Assembly (NCBI GenBank): GCA_965219235.1
Contig: OZ244721.1
Location: 310,001-374,000 of the forward strand
Length of the DNA stretch: 64,000 nucleotides
Source: CBDHCC01 sp965219235
Lineage (GTDB): Bacteria > Pseudomonadota > Alphaproteobacteria > Sphingomonadales > Sphingomonadaceae
Direction: 5' to 3'
In this document: piece after piece, positions 52,364-61,280 of the stretch
Numbering within the stretch: position 1 is the stretch's first letter
Layout of the letters: every line of letters starts with the position of its first letter
Notes under the pieces: generated by a model
What the model was told of the DNA's origin: nothing
What the model saw: only the letters and a program-made list of their open reading frames with translations
Databases searched by the model: none
Made by a program: the position numbers and the translations under genes

Positions 52364-53029
52364 CTACCAGGGCAGGGTGGAGCCGTCGCGGTCCAGGAAC
52401 GCGCCGGTCCGGTCCGGCGTCAGGCCGTCGATGGTCGCGCGCATCGCCGTCACGCTCTCCTGGACCGTGATCGCCGCGTTGGGGCCGCCCATGTCGGTCC
52501 GCACCCAGCCCGGATGCAGCATGGCGAGCGTCAGCCCCTCCGGCTTCCAGTCGATCGACAGGGAGCGCCACGCCGCGTTCAGCGCCGCCTTGGACGCGCG
52601 ATAGGCGACCGAACCGCCCGACGAATTGCCCGCGATGGAGCCCATCTGGCTGGTGATCGCCACCATGCGCTTGGCGTCGCCCGCCAGCACGCGCGGCTTG
52701 AGCGCGTGGGCGAGCAGCGTCGGGCCGACGGCGTTGGTTGCCAGCGTGGCGACGAAGCCCGCCGGATCGTCGGAGAACTGGCGCGGGCCGTAGATGCCGC
52801 TGACGGACAGCAACAGGTCGACGGGCTCGGCCACGGCCTCGGCGAAAGTGTGGATCGAGCTTGGATCGGCGATATCGAGCGGGAGGACGCGGTCGGCCGC
52901 CTCCTCCAGGTCAGTCGCTTCATCCACATCTCGCGCGGTGCCGATCACGCGCCAGCCGGCGGCGGCATACTGGCTGGCGAACTCCAGCCCGATGCCGCGA
53001 TTGGCGCCGGCGATGAGGGTGGTGGGCAT
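52364..53029 (-). CDS. SDR family oxidoreductase (CsgA-like)
   Basis: The 221-aa short-chain dehydrogenase has the cofactor site AGANRGIG (7-14), the NxVGP motif (LATNAVGPTLLAHAL) and the catalytic YRASKAALN. The short length, NRGIGLE start and HPGWVRTDMGG motif are those of the CsgA/sniffer-like subgroup, whose substrates are mostly unknown. Family-1 repeat B lies directly upstream. Confidence 0.88.
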   Translation of the reverse strand: MPTTLIAGANRGIGLEFASQYAAAGWRVIGTARDVDEATDLEEAADRVLPLDIADPSSIHTFAEAVAEPVDLLLSVSGIYGPRQFSDDPAGFVATLATNAVGPTLLAHALKPRVLAGDAKRMVAITSQMGSIAGNSSGGSVAYRASKAALNAAWRSLSIDWKPEGLTLAMLHPGWVRTDMGGPNAAITVQESVTAMRATIDGLTPDRTGAFLDRDGSTLPW

Positions 53030-53048
53030 GGGCGGGTCTCCAATCGAT

Positions 53049-53191
53049 CTCCCCTCCCTGCAAGGGAGGGGTCGGGGGTGGGTGCGAGGCGAAGCCGAGC
53101 CTTGCCAGCATCAGGGTCGCTTCGGCTGCCGCCGAAGCTCGCGCTGACGCGCTCGCACCCACCCCTAGCCCCTCCCTTGCAGGGAGGGGAG
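53049..53191. repeat. Palindromic intergenic repeat, family 1 (copy B)
   Basis: Long inverted arms (CTCCCCTCCCTGCAAGGGAG..GGGGGTGGGT on the left, complement on the right) enclose GCGAGGCGAAGCCGAG (53084-53099) and a secondary hairpin GCTTCGGC/GCCGAAGC. It matches the copy at 46197 almost throughout and lies 4 nt after the channel gene stop, so it could act as that gene's 3' structure. Confidence 0.85.
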
Positions 53192-53195
53192 TCGT

Positions 53196-53969
53196 TCATC
53201 GCCCTAAGGCCACCCTGAGCGCCGCCACCTCGTCGGAGAGCCGCTGCAGGTCCTTCGCTCCCGCCACCGGCGCGCCGTCCGTGTCGGCGTCGCGCCCGAC
53301 GAAGAAGCTGGCGAAGCTGGCGGTGATGTAGCCGAAGACGGCAAAGCCGTACATCGCGAGCAGGAAGCACAGCACCCGGCCCTCCGTGGTCTTCGGCCAG
53401 AACTCCGACCCCAGCGTGGCGACCAGCATCGCCGTCCACCACAGCGCGTCGCCGTAGGAGGTGAAGCCGCCCGGCACCTCGGCCGCGGGCTCGAAGCTCA
53501 GCATCCCCGCCGCGCCCAGTCCGATGACGGTGACGGTCAGCACGATGACATAGCCGAACGCGCGCCGCGCCAGCGTCGCCTTGAGCGCGTTCATCGAGCG
53601 GTTGGCGGTGCCGATCACGCGCACCAGCCGCGCCCCTTTCAGGAAGCGGACGGCTCTGAGCGCCCGGATGCCGCGCAGGATGCGAAAGGCGGGCACGATC
53701 AGGGAGACGATGGTGAGCCAGCTGTCCTTCAGGAACTCCGACTTGTCGGGCGCCAGCACCAGCCGCAGCAGGAACTCGGCGATGAAGATCACCCAGATGG
53801 CGGTGCCGAACACCTCCATCAGCGTGTTCGACACGCCCAGCAGCTCGGCCACCACCAGCGCCAGCCAGACGACGGACAGCACCAGCATGGGGGTGCGCAG
53901 CCACTCGTCCAGCTCGCGCAGCGTCTCCCAGCGTTCGTCCCTGTCCACCTGCTCGCGCGTCACATCCAT
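53196..53969 (-). CDS. Ion transporter (voltage-gated channel fold) with atypical filter
   Basis: The 257-aa, six-TM channel subunit has S4-like Arg-rich segment FRILRGIRALRAVRFLKG (95-112), S5, a pore helix (SYGDALWWTAML) and S6 (about 198-222). The filter reads T185-L-G-S-E189-F-W-P instead of the potassium signature TVGYG. This variant occurs in other bacterial proteins named simply ion transporter; the acidic residue could favour Na+ or Ca2+, but selectivity is not established. Single gene, divergent from ispG. Confidence 0.85.
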   Translation of the reverse strand: MDVTREQVDRDERWETLRELDEWLRTPMLVLSVVWLALVVAELLGVSNTLMEVFGTAIWVIFIAEFLLRLVLAPDKSEFLKDSWLTIVSLIVPAFRILRGIRALRAVRFLKGARLVRVIGTANRSMNALKATLARRAFGYVIVLTVTVIGLGAAGMLSFEPAAEVPGGFTSYGDALWWTAMLVATLGSEFWPKTTEGRVLCFLLAMYGFAVFGYITASFASFFVGRDADTDGAPVAGAKDLQRLSDEVAALRVALGR

Positions 53970-54049
53970 GCCATGCCTCCCATGCTATGGCGGCCAGCGT
54001 AGCGCCTGGGTCGCAAGCGGCCTATGTTGCGCGAGCAAGGAGATTTCGA

Positions 54050-55177
54050 ATGTCCATCCGCCCCTGGCGCGACATCGCGCGACGGCCGAGCCGGCAGATC
54101 ATGGTCGGCGCGGTGCCGGTCGGCGGCGACGCGCCGATCACGGTGCAGACCATGACCAACACGCCGACGACCGACGTGCGCGCGACGGTGGACCAGATCC
54201 GCCGCTGCGAGGAGGCGGGGGCGGACATCATCCGGGTGTCCTGTCCCGATGCGGAGTCGTCCGCCGCCCTCAAGCAGATCGTGCGCGCCGCCCGCGTGCC
54301 GATCGTCGCCGACATCCACTTCCACTACCGCCGCGCGCTTGAGGCGGCGGACGCGGGCGCGGCGTGCCTGCGCATCAATCCCGGAAACATCGGCTCGGCC
54401 GCCCGCGTGAAGGAGGTGGTGGACGCCGCCAAGGCGAACGGCTGCGCGATCCGCATCGGGGTCAACGCCGGCAGCCTGGAGCGCGACCTGCTCGAAAAGT
54501 ACGGCGAGCCCTGTCCGGAGGCGCTGGTCGAGAGCGCGCTCGACCACATCAAGCTGCTCCAGGACCAGGACTTTCACGAGTACAAGGTGGCGGTAAAGGC
54601 GTCCGACGTGTTCCTGGCGGTGGCCGCCTATATGCAGCTGGCCGACGCGGTGGACTGCCCGCTGCACCTCGGCATCACGGAGGCGGGCGGGCTGATCGGC
54701 GGCACGGTGAAGAGCGCCATCGGGATGGGCAGCCTGCTGTGGGCGGGGATCGGCGACACCATCCGCGTGTCGCTGTCGGCCGAGCCGGAGCAGGAGGTGC
54801 GCGTCGGCTACGACATCCTGAAGTCGCTGGGCCTCAGGACGCGGGGCGTGCGCGTGGTCAGCTGCCCGTCCTGCGCGCGCCAGGGCTTCGACGTGATCCG
54901 CACGGTCGAGACGCTGGAGGAGCGCCTGTCTCACATCCGCACGCCGATCAGCCTGTCCGTGCTCGGCTGCGTGGTGAACGGCCCGGGCGAGGCGCGGGAG
55001 ACGGATATCGGGCTGACCGGCGGGGGGGCGGGCAAGCACATGGTCTACTTGTCGGGCGTCACCGACCACCATGTCGCGGACGAGGGCATGGTCGACCACA
55101 TCGTGCGGCTGGTGGAGGCCAAGGCGGCCGAGATCGAGGCGGCGGGAGCGGCGCTGGAGCCGGTCGCGGCGGAGTGA
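54050..55177 (+). CDS. ispG: (E)-4-hydroxy-3-methylbut-2-enyl-diphosphate synthase
   Basis: The 375-aa [4Fe-4S] enzyme of the MEP isoprenoid pathway converts MEcPP to HMBPP. It has the TIM-barrel N-terminal domain (VQTMTNTPTTD, IVADIHF, RINPGNIG) and Fe-S ligands in SCPSCARQGFDV and GCVVNGPGEARETDIG. The ATG follows AAGGAG. This is the short two-domain form of proteobacteria. Confidence 0.97.
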   Translation: MSIRPWRDIARRPSRQIMVGAVPVGGDAPITVQTMTNTPTTDVRATVDQIRRCEEAGADIIRVSCPDAESSAALKQIVRAARVPIVADIHFHYRRALEAADAGAACLRINPGNIGSAARVKEVVDAAKANGCAIRIGVNAGSLERDLLEKYGEPCPEALVESALDHIKLLQDQDFHEYKVAVKASDVFLAVAAYMQLADAVDCPLHLGITEAGGLIGGTVKSAIGMGSLLWAGIGDTIRVSLSAEPEQEVRVGYDILKSLGLRTRGVRVVSCPSCARQGFDVIRTVETLEERLSHIRTPISLSVLGCVVNGPGEARETDIGLTGGGAGKHMVYLSGVTDHHVADEGMVDHIVRLVEAKAAEIEAAGAALEPVAAE

Positions 55178-55334
55178 GCGGCGGCCGAGGGCTGCCGCTG
55201 CACCGGGACAGCGATCGTCGGCTTCCGACCCGGAGTCGGTCCCCTGGCTCCAAAAACCGCTGACCGAACCTGCCGTCGGGCGGCTGCCCCAGACTTGGCT
55301 TGGAGCGTGGTGCCGCAGGCGTTAGGCCTTCGGC

Positions 55335-56654
55335 ATGAACCACTTCATCATGTTGCCCCTGATCCTCGCCGGCGTGTTCAGCGCCGACGAGCAACCCGTG
55401 ACGATCGCGCCGGGCGACGGGTTCGAGGTCGAGCGATACGCCGTGGCGCTTCGTCCCGACCTCGCGACCACGGCGGTCTCCGGCATGGAAACCATCGTGG
55501 TGCGTGGCACGTCCGATCGGGTGACGCGATTGGCGTTCACGGCCAACGCCCTGCGGATCAGCGAAGCGACGGTCGATGCCGCGCCGGTCCAGGTGTCGTC
55601 CACCAAGGATGCCATCGTCTTCACCTTGCCTCGCGCTCTCGGGAAAGGCGGCCAGGCCACGCTGCGTTTCCGCATCGACGGCACACCGGCGCGCGGCGTC
55701 ACGGCGGTGGCCGGCGGGCTCTACACCAGCTACTTCGCGTGTGACTGGATGGTGTGCCTCCAGGACGCACCGGGCGACAAGGCGCATCTGGCGCTCGACC
55801 TGTTTCTTCCCGCCGGCGCCACCTCGGTGGGGGTCGGGCGTGACGGGCCGGCGACAGCCCTGCCCGGAGGTCTGGTTCTCCATCGCTGGCGATCCACCCG
55901 GCCATACTCGCCCTATCTCTACGCGTTCGCCGCCGGCTCGTTCGTGCGGCGGTCCACGCCGACCGATCAAGGCGAACTCGTGTATCTCGACGGCACCGGC
56001 ACCAACGCCGATCTGACCGCGCTGTTCGCCCAGACGCCCGCGATGGCGTTGTTCTTCGCGGAGAAGGCGGGGATGCCCTTGCCGGACCGCCGCTACACGC
56101 AGGTGCTGGTGCCTGGTCGTGAAGCGCAGGAATCGGCCAGCTTCTCGCTGATCGGCAAGGCCGAACTGGATCGCGAGCGCGATGATCCGTCGTCCGCCTG
56201 GATCGCCGCGCATGAAATGGCGCATCAATGGTGGGGCAACCTCGTGACCTGCGCCGCCTGGCGGGATTTCTGGCTGAACGAGGGGTTCGCCACCTTCATG
56301 GTCGCGGCCTGGGAGGAGCACGAGTCCGGCGAGGCCGCCTATCGGCAAGAGCTCGACGTTGCGCGGCGCCGGGTCGACCGGGTGCGTGAGCTGGGCTTCG
56401 ACAAGCCTCTCGCCTGGAGCGGCGAGTATCCCTCGATCGGCGCGCTGCGAGCGGTGCAGTACAGCAAGGGCGCACTGTTCCTGGCCCAGCTGCGGACGGC
56501 GATCGGCGACGCCGCGTTCTGGACCGGGTTGCGTCGCTACACCCAGGCGCACGCGGGAGGAACGGTGACGAGCCGCGACCTTCAGAACGCCATGGAGGAG
56601 GCGAGCGGGCGCGATCTGTCGCCGATGTTCGCCGAGTGGGTGTACGGCGAGTAG
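55335..56654 (+). CDS. Minimal M1-family metallopeptidase
   Basis: The 439-aa protein starts with a signal-like segment (IMLPLILAGVFSADE), then a beta-sandwich domain (about 30-210) and a thermolysin-like domain with the zinc site H293-E-M-A-H297 and E316 in WLNEGFA, plus Y376 (AVQYSKGA) as transition-state residue. The exopeptidase motif GAMEN is replaced by QESAS (265-269), and the large C-terminal helical domain of true aminopeptidase N is missing. It may be a peptidase with altered N-terminus recognition. It lies 157 nt after ispG. Confidence 0.82.
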   Translation: MNHFIMLPLILAGVFSADEQPVTIAPGDGFEVERYAVALRPDLATTAVSGMETIVVRGTSDRVTRLAFTANALRISEATVDAAPVQVSSTKDAIVFTLPRALGKGGQATLRFRIDGTPARGVTAVAGGLYTSYFACDWMVCLQDAPGDKAHLALDLFLPAGATSVGVGRDGPATALPGGLVLHRWRSTRPYSPYLYAFAAGSFVRRSTPTDQGELVYLDGTGTNADLTALFAQTPAMALFFAEKAGMPLPDRRYTQVLVPGREAQESASFSLIGKAELDRERDDPSSAWIAAHEMAHQWWGNLVTCAAWRDFWLNEGFATFMVAAWEEHESGEAAYRQELDVARRRVDRVRELGFDKPLAWSGEYPSIGALRAVQYSKGALFLAQLRTAIGDAAFWTGLRRYTQAHAGGTVTSRDLQNAMEEASGRDLSPMFAEWVYGE

Positions 56655-56760
56655 CGGGCGTGACGTGCGAGCGGCGGTTGCCTGCCTCGTCGGTCCGGAT
56701 GTTGCCGGCCGCTCCCCACCGGATGCTGTCCAGCCGGGGCTTCGCTGGGACGACCTCCTC

Positions 56761-57669
56761 ATGACCCACCGTCCCTGGCTCCCCGTGCTGGCCGCCGCGG
56801 CCGGTATCGCGTTCTACTCCGTCATGGACGCCGCCATGAAGGGGGCGGTGCTGGCGCTGGGCGCGCTGGCGGCGGTGTTCTGGCGGCACGCGCTCGGCCT
56901 CGCGCTCACGGGCGCGCTGTGGCTGGCGGGCGAGCGCCGCTGGCCCGGACCGGCGGCGATGCGGCTGCACGTCCGGCGCGGCGTGGTGGTGAGCGCCATG
57001 AGCGTGCTGTTCTTCTACGGCCTGGGCCGGCTGCCGATGGCGGAGGCGATCGCGCTGTCCTTCATCGCCCCGGTGCTCGCGCTGTTCCTCGCCGCGGGGT
57101 TGCTGGGAGAGCGGGTGCGACCCGCCGCCTGGTCCGCCTCCGCGCTGGCGATCGCCGGTGTGCTCGTCATCCTGGGCGGCAAGCTGGGGCGCGGCCGGCT
57201 GGACGCGGAGGCCGTCCGGGGCGCCGCCGCCGTGCTGGGATCGGCGGCGCTGTTCGCCTACAACCTGATCCTGGCGCGCCGGCAGGCGCAGGCGGCGCGG
57301 CCGGTGGAGATCGCCTTCGCGATGGCGCTCGTCGTCGTGCCGCTGCTGGGGATCGCCGCCTGGGCGGGCGGCGCGCCGTGGCCGTCGGGCGAGTGGCCGC
57401 TGCTGGGGGGCGCGGCGGCGCTCGGCACCGTGTCGCTGCTGCTGTTGTCCTGGGCCTATGCGCGCGCCGAGGCGCGGGCGCTGATCCCGATGGAATACAC
57501 CGGCTTCGCCTGGGCGGCGGTGTGCGGTTGGGCGTTCTTCGGAGAGCGGCTGACGGCGACCACCGGGCTCGGCGCGGCGATCGTCGTGACCGGCGCGCTG
57601 ATCGCCTCACGCTCGGCCGGGGGCGCCGGGCCGGGCAGCGCGCCGGCGGCGGTGACGGAAACCGGCTGA
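56761..57669 (+). CDS. EamA/DMT-family transporter
   Basis: The 302-aa protein has ten predicted TM helices in two EamA repeats (residues about 8-135 and 150-290), with FWRHALGL and EAIALSFIAPVLALFLA in the first and MEYTGFAWAAVCGWAFFGE in the second. Members export small metabolites such as amino acids; the substrate is not predictable. The Ala/Gly-rich tail runs into a repeat. Confidence 0.87.
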   Translation: MTHRPWLPVLAAAAGIAFYSVMDAAMKGAVLALGALAAVFWRHALGLALTGALWLAGERRWPGPAAMRLHVRRGVVVSAMSVLFFYGLGRLPMAEAIALSFIAPVLALFLAAGLLGERVRPAAWSASALAIAGVLVILGGKLGRGRLDAEAVRGAAAVLGSAALFAYNLILARRQAQAARPVEIAFAMALVVVPLLGIAAWAGGAPWPSGEWPLLGGAAALGTVSLLLLSWAYARAEARALIPMEYTGFAWAAVCGWAFFGERLTATTGLGAAIVVTGALIASRSAGGAGPGSAPAAVTETG

Positions 57670-57723
57670 CCGCCCCCGCGCCGCAAGGCCGCGGGATGCG
57701 CGGACGCAGCGGTTCGCGCTGTT

Positions 57724-57858
57724 CCCTCTCCCCTTGGGAGAGGGAGGGAGGCGCGGAGCGCCGGAAAGGTGAGGGTGAGGAGCGTGACCCTGGGTCGCCC
57801 TCACCCTCCCACTCGGCTGCGCCGAGCGGGTCCCTCCCTCTCCCGGCGGGAGAGGGGG
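57724..57858. repeat. Palindromic intergenic repeat, family 3
   Basis: Left arm CCCTCTCCCCTTGGGAGAGG with GTGAGGGTGAGG, right arm CCTCACCCTCCC with CCTCCCTCTCCCGGCGGGAG are inverted copies, each with its own tip hairpin. It separates the convergent exporter and transglutaminase genes and may stop both transcripts. Confidence 0.7.
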
Positions 57859-57940
57859 TGGGGCGGACATGCCAAGCGCCGGCGGAGTCCATCGTTCGAC
57901 AGCGTGATCGTCGCCCGGTCCTGTCTTCGACAGGCTCCTC

Positions 57941-58765
57941 CTACTGCTGCTGCTGCGTCTGCGCCTCGCGCACCCGGACCTCGACCTCCAGCGCCTCCTC
58001 GCCGGCGCCCTTGCGGCTGCCCGCGGTGGGCGCGGCGTCGGCGTAGTCCAGGCCGACCGCGACGCGGACATAGGCGTCGTCGGCGCAGATGCCGTTGGCG
58101 GGGTCGAAGGCGATCCAGCCCTGGCCCTCCAGCCACGCCTCGGCCCAGGCATGGGCGGCGGGCTGCTCCTCCGCGCCGTCGCGGCGGAACAGGTGACCCG
58201 ACACGTAGCGCGCGGGATGGCCGAGCCGGCGGGCGACCGAGCAGAAGATGTGGGCGTAATCTTGGCACACGCCCGTGTGCGCGTCGAAGGCGGACGCGGC
58301 ATCGGTCGACACCCCGGTCGTCCCCGGTTCGAAGGCGAAGCGCTCGTTGAGCGAGCGGTTGAGCAGGTGCAGCGTGTCGAGCCGCGACTCGTCCATCCGC
58401 TCCAGCCCGTGGGCGAAGTCGACCATCGCCGCGCTGGCGTGGGTGAGCGGGGTGTCGCGCCGGAACACCGCCGGCGGCAGCGGCTCGGGCGCGCCGGAGA
58501 CGAGGCCCGCCATGTCCTCCGTCTGCACCAGCCCGGACACGCCGATCGTCATCTCCGACACGGGGCCGGCGACGTAGAGCATGGCGGCCGGGTTGCCATA
58601 CCCGTCGGTCAGGGAGCGCAGCACGCTGTCGCAGTCGGTCTCGATCGACCATTCCAGCACCGATTGCCCGTCGGTGGACGGCGGCGTCACCCGCAGCAGC
58701 TGCAGCACACGGTCCTGCGGCGCGGTGAAGTGGTAGTGGGTGCGGTAGTCGACGGTCAGCAGCAT
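57941..58765 (-). CDS. Transglutaminase-like cysteine protease family protein
   Basis: The 274-aa protein has an N-terminal beta domain (YRTHYHFTAPQDRVLQLLRVTP) and a transglutaminase-like core with catalytic Cys in HTGVCQDYAHIF (about 168), His in AAHAWAEAWLEG (about 205) and Asp in FDPANG (about 219). The last residues are a run of Gln encoded by CAG triplets. It is the third gene of a conserved ATP-grasp / alpha-E / transglutaminase set, 1 nt after the alpha-E gene. The set is predicted to make and process a peptide or amide bond; the substrate is unknown. Confidence 0.88.
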   Translation of the reverse strand: MLLTVDYRTHYHFTAPQDRVLQLLRVTPPSTDGQSVLEWSIETDCDSVLRSLTDGYGNPAAMLYVAGPVSEMTIGVSGLVQTEDMAGLVSGAPEPLPPAVFRRDTPLTHASAAMVDFAHGLERMDESRLDTLHLLNRSLNERFAFEPGTTGVSTDAASAFDAHTGVCQDYAHIFCSVARRLGHPARYVSGHLFRRDGAEEQPAAHAWAEAWLEGQGWIAFDPANGICADDAYVRVAVGLDYADAAPTAGSRKGAGEEALEVEVRVREAQTQQQQ

Positions 58766-58766
58766 C

Positions 58767-59705
58767 TCAGAGGAACCCGAACTGGCGGGCGACGGCGCGG
58801 TCCACGGTCACCGTCTCGTTGATGAAATCGGACAGGAACTGGTGCAGCCCGCCCTGGAACACCCGGTCGATGTTCGTCCCCTCCAGCCGGCTCTGCCGCT
58901 CGCGGATCGCGCGATTGGCGCTCCCCTGGCGCCCGGTCGCCTGGGCGAGCGAGCCCAGGATGCGCACCGTGTCGCGCGCGCAGGCGGACAGCGAGCGCGG
59001 CAGGCCGGCGCGGAAGATCAGCAGGTCGGCCACCAGCCACGGCTTGACCCCCCCGCCGTGGATCTGGCGATAGGCGGAGCGCGCGGAGGCGACCTGGAGC
59101 AGCGTGTGCCACTGGTCGCGGTCCACGGTGCCGCCGACCGGCTCGCCGGCCGGCAGCAACAGGTGGTACTTCACGTCCAGCAGGCGCGCGGTGTTGTCGG
59201 CGCGCTCCAGCGAGGCGCCCAGCCGCATGAACCACAGGCCCGGCCCGTGCAGCATCCGGTTGATCGCGCCCTCGAAGCCGCGACACTCGGCCACCACCTG
59301 GTCGACCAGCGGCAGCACCTCGGCGACGTTCTCGAACGGCCGGATGGCGCGCAGCCCCAGCCAGGTGCGGTTGACCGTCTCCCACACCTCCCGCGTCAAG
59401 GCGTCGCGGGCGGCGCGGGCGCCGTTGCGCGCGGTGGCGATGGCGTTGACGACGCTGGCCGCATTGTCGGTGTCGATGAGCAGATGCTGGGCGATCTCGG
59501 CGGGCTCGGCCTGGGCCAGGCGCGCGCGCTCCTCCTCGGGCACCTCGGTCACGATCAGCGCGCTCTTCCACGCCGAGCGACCGGCGGGGCGCGGCGCCAG
59601 GGTGCCGAGCCGCACGGTCGCCTCGACCAGTCGCGCGGCGAACTCCGCTCGCTCCATATAGCGGCCGATCCAGTAGAGGTTCGACGCGGTGGAGGAGAGC
59701 ATCAT
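58767..59705 (-). CDS. Alpha-E domain protein (DUF403)
   Basis: The 312-aa all-helical protein has the family start MLSSTASNLYWIGRYMERAEF and conserved patches NRTWLGLR, EGAINRMLHGPGLWFMRLG and VKYHLLLP. No enzyme motif is seen. Its start overlaps the ATP-grasp stop. In the known gene set it is thought to act with the ATP-grasp enzyme. Confidence 0.9.
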   Translation of the reverse strand: MMLSSTASNLYWIGRYMERAEFAARLVEATVRLGTLAPRPAGRSAWKSALIVTEVPEEERARLAQAEPAEIAQHLLIDTDNAASVVNAIATARNGARAARDALTREVWETVNRTWLGLRAIRPFENVAEVLPLVDQVVAECRGFEGAINRMLHGPGLWFMRLGASLERADNTARLLDVKYHLLLPAGEPVGGTVDRDQWHTLLQVASARSAYRQIHGGGVKPWLVADLLIFRAGLPRSLSACARDTVRILGSLAQATGRQGSANRAIRERQSRLEGTNIDRVFQGGLHQFLSDFINETVTVDRAVARQFGFL

Positions 59706-61228
59706 CGATCGATGTCCTCGTCGGAGGCGGCCAGCACGAAGCTGTCCTTGGTGCCGCCGCCCTGGCTGGAGTTCACGACCAGCGATCCCTCCCTAAGCGC
59801 GACGCGGGTCAGGCCGCCCGGCGTCACCACCGACCCCTCCGATCCGGTCAGGATGAAGGGGCGGAAGTCGACATGGCGCGGGGCGACCCCGCTCTCGACA
59901 TGGGTGGGGATGGTCGAGAGCGCGAGCGTGGGCTGGGCGATGTAGCGCGCCGGCTCGGCCTTCAGCGCGGCGCGGAAGCGTTCGATCTCGTCCTTGCCGG
60001 CGGTTGGCCCGACCAGCATCCCGTAGCCGCCCGACCCGTCCACCAGCTTCACCACCAGCTCGTCCAGATGGTCGAGCGTGTGGGCGAGCGCGTCGGGCTC
60101 GCGGCAGCGCCAGGTCTCGACATTGGGCAGCAGCGGCTCGGCGTCGCAATAGAAGCGCACGATCTCCGGCATGTAGCTGTAGATCGCCTTGTCGTCGGCG
60201 ATGCCGGTGCCCGGCGCGTTCACGATGGTGACGTTGCCCGCCGCCCAGGCCGCGATCAGGCCGGGCACGCCCAGCAGGGAGGTCGGGTTGAAGAACAGGG
60301 GGTCCAGATAGTCGTCGTCGATGCGGCGATAGATCACGTCCACCCGCTGCCGCCCGCCGATCGTCCGCATGTAGACGACGTCGTCCTCGACCAGCAGGTC
60401 CGGTCCCTGCACGAGCGTCAGTCCGGCGGAATCGGCGAGGAAGGAGTGCTCGAAGAAGGCGGAGTTGAAGTGGCCGGGCGTCAGGATCACCCGGTTGGGC
60501 GCCGCCTCGCGGCCTCTCGGGGCCACCGATCCCATCATCGCGGCCAGGCTGTCGGCGTAGCCGTCCACCGGCTGGACGTCGAACGCGCGGAACAGTTCCG
60601 GGCACAGGCGCAGCATCGCTTCGCGGTTCTCGACCATGTAGCTGACGCCCGACGGCGTGCGCGCGTTGTCCTCCAGCACGAAGAAGTCGTTTGCGCCGGT
60701 CCGCACGATGTCGATGCCGCAGATGTGCGCGTGGATGCCGTGGGGCGGCACGACGCCGTTGGCGGGGATGCAGAACTGGGGGTTGCCCAGCACCACGTCG
60801 TCCGGGATCAGCCCCTCGGCCAGGATGCGCCGCTCGCCATAGATGTCGGCGATCAACGCGTTCAGCGCCTCCGTCCGCTGAACCAGCCCGGCGGACAGCG
60901 ATTCCCACTCCGAATGGGTGAAGACGCGCGGGATCAGGTCGAAGGGGATGATGCGCTCGGCCGCCTCCTCCTCGCCATAGACGGCGAAGGTGATGCCGAG
61001 TTCGCGGAAGTAGCGTTCGGCCGCCTCGGCCCGGCGGGTCAGCTGGGCGGGTGGGGTGTCGTTTAGCCAGCGGGCGAGCGGCTCGAGACCGGCGCGGCCG
61101 TCGGCGGGCGGCGTGTGATGGCCGTAGAGTTCGTCGAAGGCGGTCGGCTGGATGGGAGGCCCCTGGCTGTCGGGTCTGCGCGACCGGAGAAGAGGGACCT
61201 GATTGCCGGATGGTGCGCTGCGGCGCAA
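59702..61228 (-). CDS. Circularly permuted ATP-grasp protein (DUF404/DUF407 type)
   Basis: The 508-aa protein shows the family blocks FDELYG, FRELGITFAVYG, RIIPFDLIPRVF, LEDNARTPSGVSYMVENREAM, ILTPGHFNSAFFEHSFLA, NAPGTGIADDKAIYSYMPEI and VVKLVDGSGGYGM. These are the motifs of circularly permuted ATP-grasp ligases predicted to form an amide bond. The start is unclear: TTG at 61228 is the only early candidate and has no good ribosome-binding site, while the conserved region begins near residue 28. First gene of the operon. Confidence 0.85.
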   Translation of the reverse strand: MRRSAPSGNQVPLLRSRRPDSQGPPIQPTAFDELYGHHTPPADGRAGLEPLARWLNDTPPAQLTRRAEAAERYFRELGITFAVYGEEEAAERIIPFDLIPRVFTHSEWESLSAGLVQRTEALNALIADIYGERRILAEGLIPDDVVLGNPQFCIPANGVVPPHGIHAHICGIDIVRTGANDFFVLEDNARTPSGVSYMVENREAMLRLCPELFRAFDVQPVDGYADSLAAMMGSVAPRGREAAPNRVILTPGHFNSAFFEHSFLADSAGLTLVQGPDLLVEDDVVYMRTIGGRQRVDVIYRRIDDDYLDPLFFNPTSLLGVPGLIAAWAAGNVTIVNAPGTGIADDKAIYSYMPEIVRFYCDAEPLLPNVETWRCREPDALAHTLDHLDELVVKLVDGSGGYGMLVGPTAGKDEIERFRAALKAEPARYIAQPTLALSTIPTHVESGVAPRHVDFRPFILTGSEGSVVTPGGLTRVALREGSLVVNSSQGGGTKDSFVLAASDEDIDR

Positions 61229-61242
61229 GGGGAGGCTGCCAA

Positions 61243-61274
61243 GATCCTCCCCAAGCTTGTCTTAAGGGAGGATC
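61243..61274 (-). terminator. ctrA terminator
   Basis: A 9-bp perfect stem GATCCTCCC/GGGAGGATC, extended inward by AAG/CTT, begins 7 nt after the ctrA stop and separates it from the ATP-grasp operon. No U-run. Confidence 0.5.
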
Positions 61275-61280
61275 AGCAGC

